Below, one piece after another: positions 1 to 5,631 of a stretch of DNA of 8,014 nt. This stretch comes from an uncultured bacterium (GTDB taxonomy: Bacteria; Cyanobacteriota; Vampirovibrionia; Gastranaerophilales; Gastranaerophilaceae). Below the pieces are notes generated by a model. The model was not told where the DNA came from and ran no database searches. It saw only the letters and a program-made list of their open reading frames with translations. The stretch is from assembly GCA_948888345.1 (NCBI GenBank), contig CAQTPN010000053.1, forward strand, positions 1-8,014, written 5' to 3'. The translations under genes and the position numbers were made by a program. The number at the start of each line of letters is the position of its first letter. Position 1 is the first letter of the stretch.

Positions 1-732
1 ATAAAAATTGGCTTCGTATTTTAAATTTCCCTGCATTTTTGCAAGATATGCCACATTTTGTATTAAATAATATCCTTCATTTTGACTGTCGGGGGTCATT
101 GAATAATCTTTTTCAAGCCGTCTTGCATATAAATCAACCACATTAACATTTGCATTAAATTTTTGTATATCGCAGTTGTTTTCAATACAGGTTTTAAAAT
201 TATTTAAAAGAGGAATTATTTTAAGAAGGTCCTTTGTAAATTTTGTATCACCCTGTTTTTTTAAAATTACATCTAAAAATAAATCATCATCAAGCGGGGC
301 CTTTTTTAAATTTTCTTCATCAAAAAAACCGTCTTTATAAGCACCGGACGGGGTTATTTTTCTGTTTTTTTGTTTCAGATAATCAAATTCTCTTTCAATG
401 TTTGGAAGAGTTCCAAAATATCCTTTGTCCTGATATTTTAAAATTAATTCTTCCCTTTCCTTTCTTGTAAGGCCTTTTGGGGTTCCGTCCGTTGGGGTGC
501 CTGTTTTTTGAAGAATTTTATTTCCGGCCTTTTCTTTTGCGGTATCAATTTTTTCTGCGCCTTTATTTTTTAATTCAACTGCTTTTTGTCTGCTTTTTTT
601 AAAGAAATCTTTTGCTGAACTTTTTACATTCTGAAATTCCGGCATGTCAAGAACCAATTCTTCTGCCATTGCGGTATTTATGGAAAAGAAAAGAAAACCG
701 GTTAAAGTTATTAAAAAGAAAAAATTCTTCAT
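1..732 (-). CDS. Secreted protein of unknown function, C-terminus cut by window edge
   Basis: An uninterrupted minus-strand reading frame runs from an ATG at 732-730 to the left edge, giving 244 residues with no stop, so the C-terminus is missing. It opens with a classic Sec signal peptide: MKN, a hydrophobic core at about residues 4-17, then NTAMA before a likely signal peptidase I cut between A23 and E24. The mature part begins with a Lys/Glu/Ala-rich, probably helical stretch (about 36-75), then a Gly/Thr/Pro linker (77-87), a charged helix (88-101) and a mixed Asp/Lys/Leu-rich region. Two cysteines five residues apart (C182 and C187) could form a disulfide after export. No family is recognised. 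It follows pth in the same direction after 60 bases, but a TATAAT box just upstream suggests its own promoter. No Shine-Dalgarno sequence is visible. The reading frame, start and signal peptide are clear; the function is unknown. Confidence 0.85.
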   Translation of the reverse strand, partial: MKNFFFLITLTGFLFFSINTAMAEELVLDMPEFQNVKSSAKDFFKKSRQKAVELKNKGAEKIDTAKEKAGNKILQKTGTPTDGTPKGLTRKEREELILKYQDKGYFGTLPNIEREFDYLKQKNRKITPSGAYKDGFFDEENLKKAPLDDDLFLDVILKKQGDTKFTKDLLKIIPLLNNFKTCIENNCDIQKFNANVNVVDLYARRLEKDYSMTPDSQNEGYYLIQNVAYLAKMQGNLKYEANFY

Positions 733-739
733 ATATATA

Positions 740-767
740 ATTATACTTTTTTTATTTAAAATTCCAA
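740..767 (-). promoter_or_regulatory. Candidate promoter of the secreted-protein gene
   Basis: On the minus strand TTGGAA (767-762) is followed after 16 bases by a perfect TATAAT (745-740). The -10 box ends only seven bases before the A of the ATG at 732, so transcription would start at or within a base or two of the start codon. In so AT-rich a region a chance TATAAT is possible, but the spacing to a 4/6 -35 box supports it. Confidence 0.45.
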
Positions 768-792
768 AAATTCAAGTAAAATATGGAAAAAC

Positions 793-1347
793 TCATAGCC
801 ATTTTTTATTATATTTTGACTGTAAATGTTCAAAATCCGCGTTTTGCCATTCAAAAGCAGCATTGCTTGCAATTTCGGTTACTTTATCCATCTTTTCTTT
901 TTCTTCTTTTGTGAACTTTTGTAACACAAAATCAGCCAGATTAATATCTCCTTTATACGGGCCGACGCCTATTTTTAATCTGTTAAAATCTTTGCTTGAA
1001 AGATGCTTGATTATTGATTTTATGCCGTTATGGCCTCCATCCGAGCCATCTTTTCTAAAGCGTATCGTGCCCATTTCTAAACTGATATCATCATAAATAA
1101 CAAGTAAATCCTTTGGTTCAAGTTTATAAAAATTAACAATTTGAATTACCGCTTCGCCTGATAAATTCATATATGTACGGGGTAGTAAAAAAATTAATTC
1201 ATCTTTTTTTGCAAAAAAGGATTTAAATTTTTCTGATAATCTGATATCTTTAAGATGTAACATCTTGTCGACTGTCGCAAAACCGATGTTATGTCTGGTA
1301 CAATTGTATTTAGTTTCGGGATTTCCAAGGCCAATAACAGCTCTCAT
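793..1347 (-). CDS. pth: Peptidyl-tRNA hydrolase
   Basis: This 184-residue cytoplasmic enzyme hydrolyses the ester bond of peptidyl-tRNAs that drop off the ribosome, recycling the tRNA. The length is normal for bacterial Pth. The N-terminus shows GLGNP (6-10), then TRHNIGF (17-23). H19 corresponds to the catalytic histidine (E. coli H20) and N9 to E. coli N10. PRTYMNLSG (56-64) carries N61 (E. coli N68). YDDI (85-88) carries D86, matching the aspartate that polarises the histidine (E. coli D93). GGHNGIKSII (104-113) carries N107 (E. coli N114), and FNRLKIGVG (121-129) follows. All key residues are present, so it should be active. The ATG at 1347-1345 is the only start that keeps the N-terminal motif; only a weak purine stretch lies upstream. 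It is transcribed away from the HTH regulator. Homology is certain; E. coli numbering is from memory. Confidence 0.98.
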   Translation of the reverse strand: MRAVIGLGNPETKYNCTRHNIGFATVDKMLHLKDIRLSEKFKSFFAKKDELIFLLPRTYMNLSGEAVIQIVNFYKLEPKDLLVIYDDISLEMGTIRFRKDGSDGGHNGIKSIIKHLSSKDFNRLKIGVGPYKGDINLADFVLQKFTKEEKEKMDKVTEIASNAAFEWQNADFEHLQSKYNKKWL

Positions 1348-1388
1348 AGGTCAATATACTTTCTTTATTAATTTTATGGTGAGAAATT

Positions 1389-1412
1389 GATTAATCTTAA
1401 TTTTAGTAAAAT
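1389..1412. promoter_or_regulatory. Two adjacent short palindromes in the divergent intergenic region (possible operator)
   Basis: GATTAATC (1389-1396) is a perfect 8-base palindrome. Three bases further on, ATTTTAGTAAAAT (1400-1412) has perfect 6-base arms around a single central G. They lie between pth and the HTH regulator gene, about 42 bases upstream of the pth start and 86 bases upstream of the regulator start. HTH_3-type regulators often bind such sites and often control their own region, so an operator is a reasonable guess. AT-rich DNA makes A/T palindromes common by chance, so this stays weak. The rest of the 150-base gap shows no hairpin terminator. Confidence 0.25.
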
Positions 1413-1483
1413 AAGCTATACATAAAAAAGTACGATAATAGTTAAATGTTTATGATATTGCAAGATATTATAACATGAAATTT

Positions 1484-1488
1484 GGGGA
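1484..1488 (+). promoter_or_regulatory. Probable ribosome binding site of the HTH regulator
   Basis: GGGGA sits nine bases before the ATG at 1498 in otherwise A/T-rich sequence, which supports that start. A TATAAC box at 1469-1474 (5/6 match to a -10) lies just upstream, but no convincing -35 box is found at normal spacing. Confidence 0.45.
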
Positions 1489-1497
1489 TACGATAAA

Positions 1498-2067
1498 ATG
1501 ACTGATAAGAAAAAACAAAAAAACGAAAAAAGTTCAAAAAAATTATTTGATTTTTTAGAAAAAAACAGAATCCACAAGAAAGATTTTGCGCAAATGATTG
1601 GCGTTACTCTTTCCTATGTTTACAACCTTATTGACGAGGCGATTCCTTTTTCAACCAGAACAACAACTCTTGAAAGAATTGCAACGGTTATGGATGTGAT
1701 GCCGGAAGAATTTGATGAATATGTAATTTCATCCGACCCTGTGCCTTACAATAAAAACCTTGAAACATTGAAAGATATTATGAAAAAAAATAAGCTTTCA
1801 ACAGTTGAATTTTTAAAGAAATTTGAAAGAAAAAAAAGACTGCTTCTTGTTGATATTTTAAGGGGGGCAAAGCCTTTATTTATTGATTTTGCGGAATTTC
1901 AAAATATAGGAGAAATCCTCAATATTAAAGAAGAAGAGTTATTTGAACTTTGGAAAAACGTACTTATTGAGCACCTGGAAGAAAACGGCTTCAATACAAC
2001 AGGCAATAAAGAGCTTTTGGACAGCATGTTTGCCGGTGCTAAAAAGTACGCCGTATCCAAAAAATAA
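1498..2067 (+). CDS. Putative regulator with tandem Cro/CI-like helix-turn-helix units
   Basis: This 189-residue soluble protein begins with a highly basic tail (residues 1-15, rich in Lys, Asn and Ser). Residues about 15-72 fit an HTH_3 (Cro/CI, XRE-like) fold: LFDFLEKNRIHKKDFAQMIG, then the turn and recognition helix around VTLSYVYNLI (36-45), then a closing TTLERIATVMDVMPEEF segment typical of the last two helices. Residues about 88-152 repeat the plan in degenerate form: LETLKDIMKKNKLSTVEFLKKF, then RLLLVDILRGAKP in the recognition-helix position, then FAEFQNIGEILNIKEEELFELW. The second unit lacks the usual small residues at the turn, so it may serve dimerisation. A C-terminal helix (about 153-186) follows with no ligand-binding domain. 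It is divergent from pth and 101 bases ahead of the LysM gene. The target is unknown; DNA binding is inferred from the fold pattern. Confidence 0.8.
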   Translation: MTDKKKQKNEKSSKKLFDFLEKNRIHKKDFAQMIGVTLSYVYNLIDEAIPFSTRTTTLERIATVMDVMPEEFDEYVISSDPVPYNKNLETLKDIMKKNKLSTVEFLKKFERKKRLLLVDILRGAKPLFIDFAEFQNIGEILNIKEEELFELWKNVLIEHLEENGFNTTGNKELLDSMFAGAKKYAVSKK

Positions 2068-2121
2068 GATTAAATAAAGTTGTTTCAATGTAATATTTCT
2101 TAATGCACAGGAATTCTTTTC

Positions 2122-2150
2122 TTGAATTATAACCTTGTTTTTATTACCAT
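2122..2150 (+). promoter_or_regulatory. Weak promoter candidate upstream of the LysM gene
   Basis: TTGAAT (2122-2127) and TACCAT (2145-2150) are separated by 17 bases, each matching its sigma70 consensus at four of six positions. The 101-base gap between the regulator and LysM genes has no convincing terminator, only a short AATTC/GAATT inverted repeat, so read-through from the regulator gene is equally possible. Confidence 0.3.
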
Positions 2151-2168
2151 TGTAGAGAATAAGTTTGA

Positions 2169-2774
2169 ATGGTGATAAATCCTGTTATGAAAAGCTCTAC
2201 TCTTCATAGGTCTAATTTAACGAAAGAAAGAATGTCTATGCTTGAAAATGTTAAATTTCAAGCTGTTAAAAGAGTATCAAATGATGCCAATCAATTTTTA
2301 AGGACAAGCAAAAACCCTGAATTAGACGTATTATACAGAAGCTTTATGAAAAATGTTACCGCTGGCTCAAATGCTTCAGGGAACATTTCAAATTCAAGCA
2401 AAATAAAAATAAAAGTAAAAGCAAAAACCGACGGAGTTTATTTAAGCATTGGTGTTATCGGCGGATTAATTTTTCTTATAATTGTAAGTCTGGTTGTATG
2501 GATTTCATCAATCCCGGCAAAGAAAAATGATATTCCGGAACCTCCTAAAACTTCCGCCGGTCTTGAAGTGCTGTCAGATACTAAGGAAACCGTTGAATTA
2601 AACCGGAAAGAACAGTATACAATAAAAAGCGGAGATACTCTGGATAAAATTACATACAGGTTTTACGGAAAATATGATGCAAAAAAAATTGATGAGATAA
2701 AAAAGCTTAACAATATAAAAGACCCTGGAAACCTGCAAATCGGGCAGGTTTTAATTATCCCTGTGGATAAATAA
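2169..2774 (+). CDS. Single-pass membrane protein with C-terminal LysM domain
   Basis: This 201-residue protein has three parts. Residues 1-89 are basic and soluble with no signal peptide. Residues about 90-114 form one hydrophobic membrane segment (GVYLSIGVIGGLIFLIIVSLVV). After a Pro/Lys linker (116-130), residues about 149-199 form a LysM domain: QYTIKSGDTLDKITYRFYG, then an IDEIKKLNNI segment and the closing LQIGQVLIIP. LysM domains bind N-acetylglucosamine-containing glycans, in bacteria mainly peptidoglycan. The expected topology is N-terminus in the cytoplasm and LysM in the periplasm, holding the protein to the cell wall. The basic N-terminal part (KERMSMLENVKFQAVKR, later ELDVLYRSFMKNV) is not recognised and may bind a cytoplasmic partner. 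The ATG at 2169 has a weak purine stretch (TAGAGAA, 2153-2159) nine bases upstream. The symporter gene follows after 36 bases, suggesting co-transcription. The LysM call is firm; the role is open. Confidence 0.88.
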   Translation: MVINPVMKSSTLHRSNLTKERMSMLENVKFQAVKRVSNDANQFLRTSKNPELDVLYRSFMKNVTAGSNASGNISNSSKIKIKVKAKTDGVYLSIGVIGGLIFLIIVSLVVWISSIPAKKNDIPEPPKTSAGLEVLSDTKETVELNRKEQYTIKSGDTLDKITYRFYGKYDAKKIDEIKKLNNIKDPGNLQIGQVLIIPVDK

Positions 2775-2794
2775 TTAATTTTAAAGCAGCAGCT

Positions 2795-2806
2795 AAAGAG
2801 TGAGAG
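2795..2806 (+). promoter_or_regulatory. Ribosome binding site of the AGCS symporter gene
   Basis: Purine-rich AAAGAG (2795-2800) and GAGAG (2802-2806) lie just upstream of the ATG at 2811. They support that start, and so the N-terminal hydrophobic leader of the symporter. Confidence 0.5.
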
Positions 2807-2810
2807 AACT

Positions 2811-4379
2811 ATGTCAAAAAAAATACTATACAGGCTATTTTTAGCACCCGCAATATTTTTAGTGCTCATGGCCGCCCCCAATGCGTATGCTGCAAGTATT
2901 GATGAAAAAATTGATAAATATTTTGCTCCGTTTTCGGATATGTTTTCAGGAATAGTTTTTACATCTGTTGATATAGCAGGAAACAGCATTCCGCTTGTAA
3001 TACTTTTTCTTTTAATCTCAAGTATTATTGCAACTTTTTATTTTAGATGGATAGGCATCTGGGGTTTTAAACACTCTTTAAAACAGATTTTTGGAAAGAA
3101 AAAGAAAGAGTTCAACGAATCTCATAATTCAAAATGCGGTGAAGTATCATCCTTTGGTGCTCTTGCAACAGCACTCTCAGGCACTGTGGGCCTTGGAAAT
3201 ATTGCAAGTGTTGCAATAGCTATATCTATTGGCGGTCCCGGGGCAATGTTCTGGATGGGAATTGGCGCGATATTTGGCATGGCACTGAAATTCTGCGAAG
3301 TAACCCTTTCTTTAAAATACCGAAGATTTAATGCAGACGGCTCTGTGTCCGGAGGTCCTATGTTCTATATTGCCCACGGCCTTACAAGAAAAGGCTTAAG
3401 ATGGCTCGGACAGCCTCTGGCTCTGTTCTTTGCTCTGATGTGCATTCCGGGAGCTTTAAGCGGCGGATGTATGTTTCAGGCAAATCAGGCAACGAAACAG
3501 ATTATCAATATAACAGGCGGCGAAAGCAGTATATTTTTTGTACACAGCTGGCTTTTCGGGCTTATAATTGCAATTCTTGTCGGGCTTGTAATTGTGGGCG
3601 GAATTAAAAGCATTGCAAATGTTACCTCTAAGGTTGTGCCCTTTATGTGCGGGCTTTATATTGTTGCAAGCTTAATAATAATTCTAACAAACCTTACACA
3701 TATCCCCGAGGCGATTGCAACAATTCTGCAGGAGGCGTTTTTCCCGAAAGCCGTAACCGGCGGAATTATAGGATGTATTATAGTAGGGATGAGACGTTCA
3801 ATTCAGTCAAACGAAGCAGGTTCAGGCTCTGCCCCGATTGCATACGCTGCAGTTAAAACAAAAGAACCCGTGTCTCAAGGCTTTGTATCTTTGATGGAGC
3901 CTTTCTTTGATACGATTATTGTGTGCTCTATGACAGCTTTTGTAATCATTATTACGGGTGAATATCTAAACTATAGGGAAGGTATAACAGGTGTTGAATT
4001 AACTTCTGCCGCCTTTGCAAGCGTTATCAGCTTTTTCCCTTATATTCTTGCCTTTGTAATTATTCTTTTTGCAATCTCAACCATTATTTCCTGGTCTTAT
4101 TACGGTCAGAAAGCGTGGGGATATATATTTGGCGAAGGTTTTAAACGTACAAAAACATATCAGATAATTTTTTGCATATTTGTAGTGATAGGTTCATCCA
4201 TGAATATCCAGAGCGTTATTGATTTTACCGATGCTACACTGCTTGCAATGGCTGTGCCAAACCTTATCGCGCTTTTTATCTTAATTAAGGAAATAAAAAG
4301 TGATTTAATTGAATATTGTAAAAAGCATGATTTAATCTGTGCCATGAATAAAGTATGGTTTGAAGATGGAAAGCAATAA
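2811..4379 (+). CDS. Sodium:alanine/glycine symporter, AGCS family
   Basis: This 522-residue inner-membrane protein imports alanine and/or glycine with Na+ (in some members H+). Family marks in order: SGTVGLGNIASVAIAISIGG (123-142) and GPGAMFWMGIGAIFGMALKF, the AGCS signature region; SGGPMFYI (180-187); SNEAGSGSAPIAYAA (333-347), the conserved Asn/Glu/Ala/Gly motif; FFDTIIVCSMTAFVI (365-379); and SWSYYGQKAWGYIFG (427-441). Around ten or more hydrophobic segments are visible. The N-terminus adds a signal-peptide-like stretch (residues 1-27, MSKK then a hydrophobic core ending NAYA before ASID). Some AGCS members carry a comparable leader, which might be cleaved or serve as an extra helix. The ATG is supported by purine-rich sequence just upstream. 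The 3' end overlaps the BioF-type gene, implying co-transcription and possibly translational coupling. The family is certain; the choice between alanine and glycine cannot be read from sequence. Confidence 0.96.
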   Translation: MSKKILYRLFLAPAIFLVLMAAPNAYAASIDEKIDKYFAPFSDMFSGIVFTSVDIAGNSIPLVILFLLISSIIATFYFRWIGIWGFKHSLKQIFGKKKKEFNESHNSKCGEVSSFGALATALSGTVGLGNIASVAIAISIGGPGAMFWMGIGAIFGMALKFCEVTLSLKYRRFNADGSVSGGPMFYIAHGLTRKGLRWLGQPLALFFALMCIPGALSGGCMFQANQATKQIINITGGESSIFFVHSWLFGLIIAILVGLVIVGGIKSIANVTSKVVPFMCGLYIVASLIIILTNLTHIPEAIATILQEAFFPKAVTGGIIGCIIVGMRRSIQSNEAGSGSAPIAYAAVKTKEPVSQGFVSLMEPFFDTIIVCSMTAFVIIITGEYLNYREGITGVELTSAAFASVISFFPYILAFVIILFAISTIISWSYYGQKAWGYIFGEGFKRTKTYQIIFCIFVVIGSSMNIQSVIDFTDATLLAMAVPNLIALFILIKEIKSDLIEYCKKHDLICAMNKVWFEDGKQ

Positions 4380-5541
4380 TTCAGATATCTTATATGCGCC
4401 GTATACTAAGGCTTTGGAAGAATTAAAAGTAAATTTTTCCTTCAGGGAAGTTAAAGATATACAGCAGGATGGAAAATTTATTAAGCTCAATAATAAAAGG
4501 CTTTTAAACTTTTCAAGCAATGATTATCTTGGTATATCAACGGATACGGTTCTTGTTAAACAATTTTTAAAAGAATACGCGCATACAGGCGGTAAAATTT
4601 CAAACCCTTCCGCAAGGCTTCTTTGCGGCACCAATTCAATCTATCTTGAGCTTGAACAATTTTTGGCAAAACTCTTAAATAAAGAACGTGCATTAATTTT
4701 TAACAGCGGATACCATGGAAATGTCGGGGTGTATTCCTCACTTTTGGATGGAGACGATATTGTTTTTGTTGACAGATTGAACCATGCAAGCATAATCGAC
4801 GGTATCAGGCTTTCCAAGGCAAAAATTATCCCTTATAAGCACCTTGATTATGAGGATTTAAGGCAAAAATTAATTAAATACAGAAAAAATTACAAAAAAG
4901 CCATAATCTCATCTGAAAGCTTATTTAGTATGGATGGCGATATTGCAGATATAAACAGGCTTGCGGATTTAAAGGAAGAATTCAACACCCTTTTAATTAT
5001 TGATGAAGCCCATAGTTTCGGTGTTTATGCTGATGGGGCGGGCATTTGTAAGGAACAGAATGCAATTTCAAGGGTGGATTTAATTTTAGCAACATTTGGA
5101 AAAGCAGTCGGTTCTTATGGTGCATTCGTTGCAGGAAGCGGAATTTTGATTGATTACCTTATAAATTTTGCAAGGAGCTTTATTTTTTCAACCACGCTGC
5201 CCGAAATCAGTGTTGCATTTTCTTATTATGCGCTTCTTGAGCGGATTTTAAAGGATAATGTATTACAAAACAAGCTCTTTAATTTAAATACGCATTTAAG
5301 AAAAAGCCTGAAAACCTTTGATATTATGGGCGAAAGTTATATAGCCCCTGTTTTAATCGGCGAAAATTGCCGAGCGGTAGAACTTTCAAACTTTTTAATT
5401 CAAAACGGGTTTTACGTTTTACCTGTAAGATATCCTACAGTTGCTAAAAATACCGCCCGTTTAAGGCTTTCTTTGAATTCTGCAATGGAAATTGCTGATA
5501 TCAATGCGCTTGCGGAGTGCTTAAATTCTGCACCTGTTTAA
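4366..5541 (+). CDS. bioF: 8-amino-7-oxononanoate synthase-like PLP enzyme (alpha-oxoamine synthase family)
   Basis: This fold-type I PLP enzyme would condense L-alanine with pimeloyl-ACP (or -CoA) to 8-amino-7-oxononanoate, the first committed ring-forming step of biotin synthesis. Numbering from an in-frame TTG at 4360 (393 residues): NFSSNDYLG (50-58), SGYHGNVG (116-123), the cofactor-stacking histidine in NHAS (141-144), SLFSMDGDIAD (187-197), DEAHSFG (215-221) with the Asp and His that hold PLP, TFGKAVGSYGAF (245-256) with Schiff-base lysine K248, FSTTLPE (276-282), and the C-terminal PVRYPTV and ARLRLSL (366-372). The length is normal. The ATG at 4366 is given as the start; TTG 4360 is the only other choice, because a stop lies in frame at 4345. 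Both lie inside the symporter gene (overlap 14 or 20 bases), with no clear Shine-Dalgarno. Sister enzymes (2-amino-3-ketobutyrate ligase, serine palmitoyltransferase, 5-aminolevulinate synthase) share these motifs. The C-terminal motif favours BioF, but no other biotin gene is present to confirm it. Confidence 0.85.
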   Translation: MESNNSDILYAPYTKALEELKVNFSFREVKDIQQDGKFIKLNNKRLLNFSSNDYLGISTDTVLVKQFLKEYAHTGGKISNPSARLLCGTNSIYLELEQFLAKLLNKERALIFNSGYHGNVGVYSSLLDGDDIVFVDRLNHASIIDGIRLSKAKIIPYKHLDYEDLRQKLIKYRKNYKKAIISSESLFSMDGDIADINRLADLKEEFNTLLIIDEAHSFGVYADGAGICKEQNAISRVDLILATFGKAVGSYGAFVAGSGILIDYLINFARSFIFSTTLPEISVAFSYYALLERILKDNVLQNKLFNLNTHLRKSLKTFDIMGESYIAPVLIGENCRAVELSNFLIQNGFYVLPVRYPTVAKNTARLRLSLNSAMEIADINALAECLNSAPV

Positions 5542-5590
5542 AAATGTAAATTCCCGTAAACATTTAAGGCAATTTTTTTCCTTTACAGGT
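5532..5590 (+). terminator. Nested inverted repeats with T-runs after the bioF gene (possible weak terminator)
   Basis: AAATGT (5542-5547) pairs with ACATTT (5560-5565) around a 12-base loop, with seven T at 5573-5579 after a seven-base interval. An outer pair, ACCTGT (5532-5537, inside the last bioF codons) with ACAGGT (5585-5590), encloses it and is followed at once by TTTTATAT. The inner stem is A/T-rich, so termination would be weak. TGTAAA (5545-5550) could alternatively pair with TTTACA (5582-5587). This may be a leaky terminator or chance. Confidence 0.35.
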
Positions 5591-5609
5591 TTTATATACA
5601 TGCTAGATT
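5582..5609 (+). promoter_or_regulatory. Promoter candidate for the MTFP1-like gene (extended -10)
   Basis: TTTACA (5582-5587, 5/6 match to -35) is separated by 16 bases from TAGATT (5604-5609, 4/6 match to -10). The -10 box is preceded by TGC, giving the TGn extended -10 element. Transcription would start near 5616 and leave a leader of only about 16 bases before the ATG at 5632, with no evident Shine-Dalgarno sequence. The -35 box overlaps the right arm of the nested inverted repeats. Confidence 0.5.
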
Positions 5610-5631
5610 TTTTAGAAAATAAATTAAACTG

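Noticed and set aside
243..470. Plus-strand open frame of 75 codons
   Set aside because: Antisense to the secreted-protein gene, low-complexity composition rich in Phe, Leu and His, no ribosome site, no recognisable motif.
752..796. 14-residue minus-strand frame whose ATG overlaps the pth stop
   Set aside because: Tight ATGA overlap looks like coupling, but the peptide is only 14 residues of AT-rich composition and lies over the candidate promoter of the next gene.
644..1096. Plus-strand open frame of 150 codons
   Set aside because: Antisense to the 3' part of pth, to the intergenic gap and to the start of the secreted-protein gene, all of which are better supported; the composition is that of a reverse-strand shadow.
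2111..2128. AATTC/GAATT inverted repeat after the HTH regulator as a terminator
   Set aside because: The stem is only five A/T-rich pairs and no T-run directly follows.
2663..2989. Minus-strand frame of 108 codons
   Set aside because: Antisense to the LysM domain and the symporter start, both strongly supported by family motifs.
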